DNA from: Bacillota bacterium
GTDB taxonomy: Bacteria; Bacillota; Clostridia; Lachnospirales; Lachnospiraceae
Direction of reading: 5' to 3'
Length of the DNA: 64,000 nucleotides
NCBI GenBank assembly: GCA_023411555.1
Contig: JAEYOQ010000061.1
Coordinates: 97,590 to 161,589, forward strand
In this document: positions 1-8,134 of the stretch, in pieces
How the letters are laid out: every line of letters begins with the position of its first letter
Position numbering within the stretch: position 1 is the stretch's first letter
Notes under the pieces: model-generated
Database searches by the model: none
What the model was told of the DNA's origin: nothing
The model's input: only the letters and a program-made list of their open reading frames with translations
Translations under genes and position numbers: made by a program

Positions 1-171
1 TTAAAGCTACTTCAGGATACCTGTAGAGAGCGGAAGATGACGGTGATTGTCATTACCCATAATTCGGCATTGACACCGATGGCTGATCGAGTGATTAAAA
101 TCAAAAATGGGAAGGTGACGCAGGTCATTCAAAACGATAATCCCGTATCGGTGGATACCATAGAGTGGTAA
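1..171 (+). CDS. ABC transporter ATP-binding protein, C-terminal fragment
   Basis: This is the last 56 codons of a gene cut by the window edge, read in frame from base 1 to a TAA stop. The fragment has the end of an ABC ATPase: a hydrophobic strand followed by ITHN, which fits the switch histidine (H-loop), then the short strand RVIKIKNGKV that usually closes LolD/MacB-type ATPases. The FtsX-type permease starts 46 bases downstream, so the pair is very likely one two-component MacB/LolDE-like exporter. The Walker motifs lie outside the window, so the family call rests on the C-terminus and the neighbour. Confidence 0.8.
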   Translation, partial: LKLLQDTCRERKMTVIVITHNSALTPMADRVIKIKNGKVTQVIQNDNPVSVDTIEW

Positions 172-217
172 TTGGACGATATTCAGAGACCGCAACAGTA
201 TGAAGGAGTAGTATAAC

Positions 218-3200
218 ATGAGAAAAAAAGCACTGCGTAAGGATTTTTACATGGAGATCAAAACGAGTCTGAATCGCTTCCTCTCCATTTTTTTGATCGT
301 TGCATTGGGAGTGGCCTTCTTTGCAGGGCTTAGAGCTACAAATCCGGACATGAGATTAACCGCTGACAATTATTATGATCTCAGCAATCTGATGGATATT
401 CGTGTACTTAGTACAATGGGATTAACGGAGGAGGATGTTAAGGCAATTGCAGCCCTTGAGGGTGTGAAAGAGGTGGAGCCATCGTATTCTACGCATGTAG
501 TATGTGATTCGAATGGAAATGAGCTAGTGTTGGAGGTACTATCTTCATCGGAAAAGATTAATAAGATAATGGTATCAGAAGGACGGATGCCACGTACCGA
601 ATCTGAGATACTTGTGGATGATTTTTTCATCACCACCACCGGATTTCAGATTGGTGATAAGATTAGCATTTCCTCCGGAACAGAGGAGGATATCTCGGAT
701 ACGCTAAAGGTAAGCGAATTTACTATCGTTGGCATAGGCTCTACCTCTTATTATCTATCCTTTCAACGTGGTAGCTCCAGTATCGGCAGCGGTGATGTCA
801 ACAGCTTTGTGGTGGTTATGCCCCAGGTATTTAAGCAGGAGGTCTACACCACTGTATATGTGACGGTTGAGGATGCTCTTGAGATGACCGCATATACGGG
901 TGAATATGATAATAAGGTAGATCAGGTACTTGATAAAATAGAAGCTATTGCGGGGGACAGAAGCCAGATACGCTATGAGGAGATATATAATCCGGCTTAC
1001 GAGGATATTCAGGCTGCAAAAGAGGAGGTTGCCTCATCTGCTAAGAAGCTTGAGGACGCAAGAAAAGAGCTTGCAGATTCGAAAGAGCAGCTACAGGAGC
1101 ATAAACAGAAGCTTGAGGATTCAAAAAAAGAAATAGAGGACGCCAAGGCGAAGCTTAATACTTCTAAGCAAGAAATCAAAGCATCCAAAGATAAGCTAGA
1201 AGCCTCAAAGAAGGAGCTTAGGGATCAGAAGACGAAGCTTGTAGAAGCAGAGGCAGCTGCTGAAGAAGAATATCAGACGAAGCTTATGCAGCTTTCTTAT
1301 GCTGGACTTGAAGAGCCGGAGCTTACTGCGGCAAGGACTCAGCTGGAGGAGGCTTATCAAGGGGCTAAAGAGGAGTTTAAGAAGGCCAAGGTACGAATCC
1401 GTGAAGGAGAGGCTGAGCTAATAGCAGCAGAGGATAAGATTAAAGATGGGGAGAAGGAGATTAAAAGGGCAGAGGCTCAGATTATTGATGGTGAAGAGCA
1501 GATAAAGAATGGGGAAGAGGAAATCGCAGAGGCAGAGAAGAAAATTGCGGAAGGTGAAGAAGACCTAATCGAGGGAGAGAAGCAACTCGAGGATGCTAGA
1601 GAGGAGATAGCAGAGGGGGAAGCTGAGCTAATCAAGCTGGAGATGCCCAAATGGTATGTCCTTAATCGTAAAAGCATAGAAGCCTACGTGGAATTCGAAC
1701 AGAATGCAGATCGAATTGGTGCAATCGGAGAGGTGTTCCCTGCTATTTTCTTTCTTGTTGCGGCTCTAATCAGCTTGACTACCATGACAAGAATGGTTGA
1801 GGAGGAAAGGATAGAAATTGGTACCTTAAAAGCTCTTGGCTATTCAAAGATGTCCATTGCCATGAAGTATATCCTGTATGCTCTTATTGCTACTCTGGGA
1901 GGAAGCTTATTCGGAGCGATGGTTGGACTTAAGGTTCTTCCTACCGTTATAATAACTGCATATAAAATAATGTATAGAAATATTCCTGAGGTACTAACAC
2001 CCTTTAATGCCTATTATGCAGGTCTGGCAACTGTACTGGCCCTATTATGTGTGGAGGTTGCTACTTTCTTCTCCTGCTATAAGGAGCTTCAGGCAAAGCC
2101 TGCTAATTTGATGAGACCTCAGGCACCGAAAGCCGGTAAGAGAGTATTTATAGAGCATCTTCCAGCTCTATGGAATAATTTGAATTTTACCTGGAAAGCT
2201 ACCGTTCGGAATCTGATGCGATATAAAAAGCGGTTTTACATGACAATATTTGGTATTGGTGGCTGTATGGCACTTCTACTGGTTGGCTTTGGTTTGAAGG
2301 ATTCCATCTTTGTAATCTATACAAGGCAGTTTGATGATATCATGATATATGACGCCTCTGTTTCGATAACTGGTGAAGCAGATGCTGCTCAGATCAAGGA
2401 GCTGGAGACAAGCATTGAGGAAAATGCTGCCATAGGAGCCTCTATTAGAGTTGACACCAGTTCAGTTGACATAAGCTATAAGGGTGAAAGTAAATCACTT
2501 ACCCTCTATATTCCGGAGGATGTGCAGACCTTTGAGGATTATATTGTATTTCGAGAAAGAGTAGGACATAAGAAGCTTCTCCTTGAGGATAAGGGAGCTC
2601 TGCTTACGGAGCAAATCGCGAAGAAGCTTGGTGTGAAGGCCGGTGACACCATTAGTCTCACAAGGGATAAGAAGGAAGTTCAGGTAGAGGTTACCGGTAT
2701 AACAGAAAATTATATGACTCACTATATATACATGTCACCGAACTTATATAGGGAACTATTTGATGAGGATCCGGATTATAATGAGTATTTCTTGCTTATG
2801 CCGGGAGTGGATCAAAAGGGCGAGTTGGCAGTAGGTAATGCCTTACTGGAGCAGCCGGCAGCCTCCGGAGTATTTTATACTAGCTATTATCAGGATCTCT
2901 TATCCAATGTCCTGGTCAGCTTGAACATCGTAGTATGGGTCTTAATTATCTCGGCGGGAGCCTTAGCCTTTGTAGTCCTATATAACCTTAATAATATTAA
3001 TATCAATGAACGTAGAAGAGAGCTGGCAACTCTGAAGGTTCTTGGCTTCTATAATAAAGAAACAGCAGCTTATGTATATCGTGAAAATATCGTATTAACC
3101 CTGATTGGGGCATTGCTTGGGGTGGTTCTCGGTATCTTTCTTCATCGATATGTAATCACAACGGTTGAGATTGATTTGGTTATGTTCGGACGAAATATCG

Positions 3201-3322
3201 ATCCCAGCAGTTTTGTTTACAGTATTCTGCTTACTATTCTTTTCTCAGCATTTGTTAACCTTGTAATGTACTTTAAGCTAAAGAAGATTGATATGGTGGA
3301 GTCCTTAAAGAGCATAGAATAA
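218..3322 (+). CDS. Large FtsX-type ABC transporter permease with internal coiled coil
   Basis: This 1034-residue membrane protein is the permease of the ABC system begun by the upstream ATPase gene. A first membrane segment (about residues 20-42) is followed by an extracytoplasmic domain, then a very long charged coiled coil (about 265-475) rich in Glu, Lys and Ala with many repeats such as AEGEEDLIEGEKQLEDA. Next comes an FtsX domain (about 505-625, with EIGTLKALGYS), a second membrane entry (about 670-695), a second extracellular domain, and a final FtsX domain near 895-1030 (ELATLKVLGF). The duplicated FtsX layout is typical of Gram-positive permeases that export peptides or lipids or sense antimicrobials. 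The Shine-Dalgarno site GAAGGAG precedes the ATG. The substrate cannot be told from sequence. Confidence 0.88.
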   Translation: MRKKALRKDFYMEIKTSLNRFLSIFLIVALGVAFFAGLRATNPDMRLTADNYYDLSNLMDIRVLSTMGLTEEDVKAIAALEGVKEVEPSYSTHVVCDSNGNELVLEVLSSSEKINKIMVSEGRMPRTESEILVDDFFITTTGFQIGDKISISSGTEEDISDTLKVSEFTIVGIGSTSYYLSFQRGSSSIGSGDVNSFVVVMPQVFKQEVYTTVYVTVEDALEMTAYTGEYDNKVDQVLDKIEAIAGDRSQIRYEEIYNPAYEDIQAAKEEVASSAKKLEDARKELADSKEQLQEHKQKLEDSKKEIEDAKAKLNTSKQEIKASKDKLEASKKELRDQKTKLVEAEAAAEEEYQTKLMQLSYAGLEEPELTAARTQLEEAYQGAKEEFKKAKVRIREGEAELIAAEDKIKDGEKEIKRAEAQIIDGEEQIKNGEEEIAEAEKKIAEGEEDLIEGEKQLEDAREEIAEGEAELIKLEMPKWYVLNRKSIEAYVEFEQNADRIGAIGEVFPAIFFLVAALISLTTMTRMVEEERIEIGTLKALGYSKMSIAMKYILYALIATLGGSLFGAMVGLKVLPTVIITAYKIMYRNIPEVLTPFNAYYAGLATVLALLCVEVATFFSCYKELQAKPANLMRPQAPKAGKRVFIEHLPALWNNLNFTWKATVRNLMRYKKRFYMTIFGIGGCMALLLVGFGLKDSIFVIYTRQFDDIMIYDASVSITGEADAAQIKELETSIEENAAIGASIRVDTSSVDISYKGESKSLTLYIPEDVQTFEDYIVFRERVGHKKLLLEDKGALLTEQIAKKLGVKAGDTISLTRDKKEVQVEVTGITENYMTHYIYMSPNLYRELFDEDPDYNEYFLLMPGVDQKGELAVGNALLEQPAASGVFYTSYYQDLLSNVLVSLNIVVWVLIISAGALAFVVLYNLNNININERRRELATLKVLGFYNKETAAYVYRENIVLTLIGALLGVVLGIFLHRYVITTVEIDLVMFGRNIDPSSFVYSILLTILFSAFVNLVMYFKLKKIDMVESLKSIE

Positions 3323-3346
3323 AATGGAAATGCTTTAAGAATAAAA

Positions 3347-3365
3347 TGCAACAGTTGCTGTTGCA
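3347..3365. other. Small perfect hairpin downstream of the permease gene
   Basis: An 8-bp perfect stem (TGCAACAG/CTGTTGCA) with a 3-base loop lies 25 bases after the permease stop. Only a few A or T residues flank it, so it is a weak terminator candidate on either strand. Confidence 0.35.
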
Positions 3366-3420
3366 AAATATATGTAACGATACAGAAAAGAATAACACGC
3401 ATCCCTCACACACAGGTTGC

Positions 3421-3497
3421 CGGACAGATTATTGATTTGTATGCTATTATCAAACATAAAAGTTTGCTTCTGTCATACAAAATCAATAATCTGTCCG
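3421..3497. repeat. Inverted repeat with nested hairpin between convergent genes
   Basis: Arms at 3421-3443 and 3474-3497 are complementary over 23 bp with one bulged T. A nested 5-bp hairpin (CAAAC at 3451-3455, GTTTG at 3462-3466) sits inside the loop. The element lies between the stop codons of a forward and a reverse gene, which fits a bidirectional terminator, but there is no T-run after either arm and the stem is unusually long. Confidence 0.55.
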
Positions 3498-3520
3498 TCA
3501 AACAGTGCCTTAGATTATAT

Positions 3521-3805
3521 TTAATCGATATTGCCTGCTAACACATCTTCACATTCGGGATGCTCAGAAAACCATTTCACAGCATAACTGCAAGTGGGCT
3601 TTACCTTCAAGTCATTGGATCGAAAATATGCTACTGCAGCCTCCATCAGCTTCCCTGCCACTCCTTGGCCGCGGAGGGATGGATCGACAAAGGTATGATC
3701 GAGATTCACAACCCCTTCCTTTACCTTGGGAAAGGTTACAACAGCAATCATGTGATTGTTGTCATCGTTTAAATAAATTTTATTCGCTTCCTGTAAAAAA
3801 TCCAT
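3521..3805 (-). CDS. Small GNAT-family N-acetyltransferase (YjdJ-like)
   Basis: This 94-residue protein has the compact acyl-CoA-binding fold seen in the small YjdJ/GTNAT group. A beta strand (residues 19-38, MIAVVTFPKV) leads to LDHTFVDPSLRGQGVAGKLM at about 35-55, where RGQGVAGKL is the pyrophosphate-binding loop. The usual ending with a Tyr and Cys pair (CSYAVKWF) follows. Members are often stand-alone housekeeping acetyltransferases whose substrates are unknown. The ATG at 3805 has AAAGGATG upstream on the reverse strand. It is monocistronic and convergent with the ABC permease gene. Confidence 0.8.
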   Translation of the reverse strand: MDFLQEANKIYLNDDNNHMIAVVTFPKVKEGVVNLDHTFVDPSLRGQGVAGKLMEAAVAYFRSNDLKVKPTCSYAVKWFSEHPECEDVLAGNID

Positions 3806-3937
3806 CGTATCATCCTTTCACTAACATTACTTATACATTTACTACATAATATGATTAGTTGCAGATAGTATATCAAAGAATGATCTGTTTGAAAAGTTAA
3901 TTCTTGGTCAATCACCTATTATGTGAAGGGATGATTA

Positions 3938-4129
3938 CTATTTTTTAAGATCTATAACACTTACGGGACAGCCGTCACGTGCTTCTTCTGCTCTATCAAG
4001 ACAATTCTCCGGGATATCTCCCTCAATCGCTTGAGAAACATCGTTCTCATTGTAACTGAACACCTCCGGACATATGTCGATACATAAACCACAGCTGATG
4101 CAGCCGTCTTGGTCAACTGATGCTTTCAT
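3938..4129 (-). CDS. Single-cluster 4Fe-4S ferredoxin
   Basis: A 63-residue ferredoxin binds one [4Fe-4S] cluster. Three ligands come from CISCGLCIDICPE near residues 10-22, where the last Cys of that block would be free or act in the cluster, and a further Cys comes from the GCP motif near the C-terminus. Low-potential electron carriers of this kind serve many clostridial redox enzymes. A longer open frame reaches back to 4234, but the ATG at 4129 has the Shine-Dalgarno site AAAGGAG at the right distance and begins directly before the conserved domain, so I chose it. Confidence 0.88.
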   Translation of the reverse strand: MKASVDQDGCISCGLCIDICPEVFSYNENDVSQAIEGDIPENCLDRAEEARDGCPVSVIDLKK

Positions 4130-4306
4130 GTTGTGCTCCTTTCGATAATTTAAACTTTTTAACATTCTTAGTCTGCGAGGTACAATCCAACACAAAGCAG
4201 ACCTACGTTGATAGTATGATATGTTAATGGTCAAATTATACCAAAGGTTTCCTTAATTATATTTGATTTGGATCACATTATTGAGTATATATGGAAAGAG
4301 AGTACA

Positions 4307-4335
4307 TTGACATATAAGGTGGAAATAGATACAAT
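4307..4335 (+). promoter_or_regulatory. Probable sigma-A promoter of the flavin reductase gene
   Basis: TTGACA at 4307-4312 and TACAAT at 4330-4335 are separated by 17 bases, some 55 bases before the start codon. This matches the vegetative consensus well. It is a pattern match only. Confidence 0.55.
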
Positions 4336-4390
4336 TGATTAGAATATAGGGCTGTATCAGAGGTTTTACAGGAAGAAAAGGAGCGAGTAG

Positions 4391-4960
4391 ATGATTGAGA
4401 AGGAAGAATGGAAGCCCGGTAATATGCTATATCCTATACCGGCAGTCATGGTCAGCTGTGGTAGCACCCAGCATGACGCAAATATAATAACAATAGCATG
4501 GGCAGGAACAATCTGCAGTAGTCCGGCGATGGTATCCATATCCATAAGAAAAGAGCGTTACTCTTATGACATTATTAAAGAAAGTGGAGAGTTTACAATT
4601 AATCTGGTTACCAAGAAGCTGGTAAAGAAAGCAGATTACTGCGGAGTACGGTCCGGCAGGGATGTGGATAAGTTTAAGGAGATGAAGCTGACTAAGCTAC
4701 CAGGACGAAAAATATCAGCTCCTGGAATTGCAGAAAGCCCAGTGAATATAGAATGTGTTGTAAAGCAGATTTTTCCCTTAGGAACTCACGATATGTTTAT
4801 CGCCGAGGTAGTAGGAGTCACAGTGGACAAAGACCTTATGGATGAGAAGGGACGCTTTCATCTGAATAAGTCCGGGCTTATCGTCTATTCCCATGGGGAG
4901 TATTATTCACTTGGTGAGCTTCTAGGCAGATTCGGTTACTCTGTGAAAAAAAAGAAATAA
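4391..4960 (+). CDS. Flavin reductase-like FMN-binding protein
   Basis: The 189-residue product resembles the flavin reductase/flavoredoxin domain family (DIM6/NTAB type), which binds FMN in a split-barrel fold and passes electrons to flavins or other acceptors. Family-like features are the N-terminal YPIPAVMVSCG, the central ITIAWAGTICSSPAMVSISI strand pair, the helix and strand of FTINLVTKKLVKKADYCG, and the late HDMFIAEVVGV. Length fits the family. AAAGGAG lies just before the ATG. It stands alone behind its own promoter and is convergent with the phosphoesterase operon. The physiological partner is not evident, although a ferredoxin gene is divergent next door. Confidence 0.85.
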   Translation: MIEKEEWKPGNMLYPIPAVMVSCGSTQHDANIITIAWAGTICSSPAMVSISIRKERYSYDIIKESGEFTINLVTKKLVKKADYCGVRSGRDVDKFKEMKLTKLPGRKISAPGIAESPVNIECVVKQIFPLGTHDMFIAEVVGVTVDKDLMDEKGRFHLNKSGLIVYSHGEYYSLGELLGRFGYSVKKKK

Positions 4961-5131
4961 TGCAAAATGCAGGATAACAGCATCCCGAGCGCATTTGGGC
5001 AAATCAGGTAACTTTATATAAGTCTATAACGAACCTAATGGTTAACGATAGCTATAAACAATCAGCAAGCTAACCGTCAAATGGCGTAGGGATGCATGCT
5101 ATTCATTCCTGTCTATTAATAATATTTTGCA
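4961..5131. repeat. Long imperfect inverted repeat between convergent genes
   Basis: The whole spacer folds on itself through stacked short stems: TGCAAAAT 4961-4968 with 5124-5131, CAGGA 4970-4974 with 5107-5111, GCATCCC 4980-4986 with 5089-5095, CATTTG 4992-4997 with 5078-5083, and an inner GGTTA/TAACC pair near 5040 and 5071. Coordinated pairing across 170 bases suggests a structured RNA terminator or a decayed miniature element. There is no T-run and no coding potential. Confidence 0.5.
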
Positions 5132-5136
5132 TTTGT

Positions 5137-6048
5137 CTATTCCAGCATTAAGGCCTGAAAGTAATCGTTTAGTCGAACCGGTGACTCCAGAACCTCGCGT
5201 CCCACGTAAAGAGTACGGTCAGGCTTTGTCATGACTGCCCATTTAACAAGGCAGATGGTTCCATTACGGATTTCGATAGCAGTAATACATCTTGGGTGTA
5301 CACAGCTTCCATCATTAAAGTAGGCTGGTTCTCCTGGTTTTGGAAAGACTGGACGATGGGTGTGTCCGCAAATCATCATCTGATTATATTCTTTGGCAAA
5401 TGCGATTAAATTTTTTTCTACCTTATTCTTCTTTTTATTATTCTTTGAAGTACTGGTTGGATCCCTAATACCGATTAATTCTAATGGTCTCCAGATATAT
5501 CTTACAAGAAAGCGTGATACTAACCATATTGTATCATTTAAAAAATCCCCTTGATGTCCATGAGTTAGAAATATCTGATTATTTGTGTATCGATGCCTCA
5601 GAATGAGCCCCTCCGTTATTTGAATACCGGGAAATAAGGGTAGCCGAGAGTCCATACTATCACAATAGAAGGAATTGCATCTTGTTTTGACATAGGATGA
5701 ATCTCTTTTTATAATATCATGATTGCCATAAAGCATGTGAAAACGATTATCTTGATAGAAGAGGGACATAAGCCAATAAGCATCACTATGCGCTGTAATA
5801 ATATCATCGATTGATCGGTTTTCCCACAGTTCATCACCGTCTCCGAGCTCGATATAGGTATAACCATTTTCATAATAATAGTATAAGGCAGCAAAGAAAA
5901 GATTCTGATTACCAGAAAAATTATCTCCCCAGCTGCTGTTCCCCCTATGACAGTCACTCATGATAACAAATCGAGAGCTTTCATCAAAAGGGATTATCTT
6001 TGATCTAGAAAGAACCTGTGATAAACGTGTTGATGCAGACAATAGCAA
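5137..6048 (-). CDS. Calcineurin-like metallophosphoesterase
   Basis: This 303-residue enzyme carries the full set of metallophosphoesterase signatures: SDCHRG (about 31-36), GDGDELWE (about 68-75), YGNHD (about 107-111), THGHQGD (about 163-169) and GHTHRP (about 228-233). These residues bind two metal ions and hydrolyse phosphomonoesters or diesters. The arrangement is closest to the LpxH/UDP-diacylglucosamine pyrophosphatase-like group, but a Gram-positive host lacks lipid A, so the real substrate is open. The start is TTG with AAGGAAG before it. It lies 17 bases after a membrane-anchored protein gene on the same strand, so the two probably form an operon. Confidence 0.85.
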   Translation of the reverse strand: MLLSASTRLSQVLSRSKIIPFDESSRFVIMSDCHRGNSSWGDNFSGNQNLFFAALYYYYENGYTYIELGDGDELWENRSIDDIITAHSDAYWLMSLFYQDNRFHMLYGNHDIIKRDSSYVKTRCNSFYCDSMDSRLPLFPGIQITEGLILRHRYTNNQIFLTHGHQGDFLNDTIWLVSRFLVRYIWRPLELIGIRDPTSTSKNNKKKNKVEKNLIAFAKEYNQMMICGHTHRPVFPKPGEPAYFNDGSCVHPRCITAIEIRNGTICLVKWAVMTKPDRTLYVGREVLESPVRLNDYFQALMLE

Positions 6049-6065
6049 TCACTTCCTTTATTCGA

Positions 6066-7091
6066 TTATGATTTGGTCAGATAAGATTTGATGGAGCTAA
6101 AGGATTCAAATATACCCTTTTGCTTACCGATATTCATGATCTGATTGTACATTGACGGAGATTCCTTACGTAATACTTCAAGCTTATCAAGGGTATCGCT
6201 ATATGCTCCTGTAAGAACCTTATAAGATTCACAGAAGGCCTGGTTATTGCGCATCATAATAAATTCAGTTAAGGCAGTTCTTGTGATCGGCTGTCTTGTA
6301 TGAGGTTTTCCGAAATGTACCATAACCCGGTAGCCTTGCTGAGTGTATTCATTTTCCTTATAGCCAGCCTTTTTAAGTGCCTCTACGAAGGCATTCGCCA
6401 TAGGGCGGTCAAAAAGATCCAGTATGATGTCCATGGATAATTGGGAGGGCTTGGAGAACTCGCCCAATTTAAAGCCAGTCAGCCACCAATGATAGCCACT
6501 CCGGGTAAAAAGTATATTACCGTCCTTTCGTAATATGAAAGACATGTTGATGCGATCCTCATCTCTGACGCAGCTATAAAAGGGGCCGCTAAATATTCCG
6601 GGAATGTCAATGTCCGGTTCTGTAGTGTAATAAATGCCTACCTCACCTCCGGTGTTCATTCCATACTGGCCTTTCCAGAATTCAATTAGCCATCTTCGTC
6701 CGCTGTACTCAAAACGGATTGGCTCGCAATCTATAATCATACTTAAGGCAGCACTTGCCTCATCATATAACCTACAGTAGCCTAATTCTCTCTGCCATGG
6801 ATACATCAGTGAGTAGAAAATATCCTGGTATGGCTCATATGCAAAGCCGAAGGGCTCAATTTCCTTATTTAGCTCTTCAAGACGTTCAGAATCAGTGCCA
6901 ATAAAATCAGTGAATGGCGGTACTACTTCGCCTTTCGTTTGCTTCTTTTTACGTTTTAACTGAAATATCGCAGCGCCGATTAAAAGCAAAATGAGGCCAA
7001 TGAAGATTAAAGCAACGATATTTTGAGACAGATAATAAAAAATAAGACCTGTCATAAGCTGCATCGGGTTAACGATAAACGGAATCTGCAT
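6066..7091 (-). CDS. Membrane-anchored protein, probably DUF4474 family
   Basis: I cannot assign a function. The 341-residue product begins with a hydrophobic stretch of about 45 residues (two close membrane segments or one hairpin) followed by a basic patch (LKRKKKQTKGE), so the rest should face the cytoplasm. The core contains LGYCRLYDEASAALSM and RRWLIEFWKGQYGMNTGGEV, which I recall as typical of DUF4474 proteins of Lachnospiraceae. I chose the ATG at 7091 because the strong site GGAAAGGAG precedes it; an upstream ATG at 7124 has none. It is the first gene of a two-gene operon with the metallophosphoesterase. Confidence 0.65.
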   Translation of the reverse strand: MQIPFIVNPMQLMTGLIFYYLSQNIVALIFIGLILLLIGAAIFQLKRKKKQTKGEVVPPFTDFIGTDSERLEELNKEIEPFGFAYEPYQDIFYSLMYPWQRELGYCRLYDEASAALSMIIDCEPIRFEYSGRRWLIEFWKGQYGMNTGGEVGIYYTTEPDIDIPGIFSGPFYSCVRDEDRINMSFILRKDGNILFTRSGYHWWLTGFKLGEFSKPSQLSMDIILDLFDRPMANAFVEALKKAGYKENEYTQQGYRVMVHFGKPHTRQPITRTALTEFIMMRNNQAFCESYKVLTGAYSDTLDKLEVLRKESPSMYNQIMNIGKQKGIFESFSSIKSYLTKS

Positions 7092-7227
7092 GCTATCAGC
7101 TCCTTTCCTAATGTTATATACCATAATATTCAGGTAAGGTCTCGCATGTTCGGGGAAATAGAGATTGACATCTTATCAATTAGGGGTATAATTTTATGGA
7201 AGTTAAGTTAGGAAAGGATGATAGAAG

Positions 7228-8052
7228 ATGAGTGATTGTAATAGCAATTGCAATAGCTGTGCATCAAAATGTGCAGATCAAAAATCGAAGAATGATTTTG
7301 CAGTGGATGCTCATGAGCTAAGCAGTATCAAGAAAGTAATAGGAATCGTAAGTGGCAAGGGTGGTGTAGGTAAATCAATGGTAACCTCCTTGATGTCGGT
7401 TAATATGAATAGAAAAGGATACAATACTGCAATATTAGATGCAGATATCACAGGACCTTCTATTCCTAAGGCCTTTGGCTTGACACAGAAGGTAACCAGT
7501 AATGAGATGGGTATATTCCCGGCTAGGACTAACAGTGGAATCGAGGTTATATCCATTAATCTTCTACTGGCAAATGAGACAGATCCGGTGGTATGGAGAG
7601 GCCCGGTAATAGCAGGAACCGTTAAGCAGTTCTGGTCTGATGTAATCTGGAATGATGTGGACTTTATGTTTGTAGACATGCCCCCGGGAACCGGAGACGT
7701 ACCCTTGACTGTATTCCAGTCTCTTCCGATTGACGGAATAATAATTGTAACGTCCCCGCAGGAGCTGGTTTCAATGATTGTAGGAAAAGCAGTAAAGATG
7801 GCACAGATGATGAATGTTCCTATTCTTGGACTTGTTGAAAATATGTCATACTTTGTATGTCCAGACTGTGATAAAGAGTACAAGATTTTCGGTGAGAGTC
7901 ATATTGAAGAGACGGCTGCTAAGTATAATATTCCTTTGACAGCTAAGCTACCGATTAATCCTAAATTAGCTGCTGCCTGCGATCGTGGAATGATTGAATT
8001 ATATGAAGGGGATTGGCTAGATCAATTGGCAGATCGTTTAGAGAAACTATAG
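7228..8052 (+). CDS. Mrp/NBP35-family P-loop ATPase, Fe-S carrier
   Basis: This 274-residue protein belongs to the Mrp/ApbC/NBP35 group, which carries and transfers Fe-S clusters. It opens with a cysteine-rich tail (Cys 4, 8, 11 and 15, with C-x3-C-x2-C-x3-C spacing) and then shows the deviant Walker A SGKGGVGKSMVTSL (about 43-56), the DADITGPSIPK switch, FVDMPPGTGD (about 150-159) and a late CPDC pair that bridges the dimer-held cluster. The N-terminal Cys motif is the NBP35-like type common in anaerobes. AAAGGATG precedes the ATG. It is monocistronic and ends at a bidirectional terminator shared with apbE. Confidence 0.9.
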   Translation: MSDCNSNCNSCASKCADQKSKNDFAVDAHELSSIKKVIGIVSGKGGVGKSMVTSLMSVNMNRKGYNTAILDADITGPSIPKAFGLTQKVTSNEMGIFPARTNSGIEVISINLLLANETDPVVWRGPVIAGTVKQFWSDVIWNDVDFMFVDMPPGTGDVPLTVFQSLPIDGIIIVTSPQELVSMIVGKAVKMAQMMNVPILGLVENMSYFVCPDCDKEYKIFGESHIEETAAKYNIPLTAKLPINPKLAAACDRGMIELYEGDWLDQLADRLEKL

Positions 8053-8058
8053 ATTATA

Positions 8059-8120
8059 AAAATGAAGTACTGGAGCATCCTATGGTAATTGAGCAAAGGA
8101 AGTTCCTGGTACTTCATTTT
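8059..8120. terminator. Bidirectional terminator between the Mrp ATPase gene and apbE
   Basis: AAAATGAAGTAC at 8059-8070 pairs perfectly with GTACTTCATTTT at 8109-8120. The A-rich left and T-rich right flanks serve both strands. The loop of 38 bases is long. Confidence 0.65.
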
Positions 8121-8134
8121 GTTGACAATAGAAA

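Noticed and set aside
3560..3849. Two forward open frames opposite the GNAT gene.
   Set aside because: They are shadow frames of a well-supported reverse gene with an intact acetyltransferase signature and good start site.
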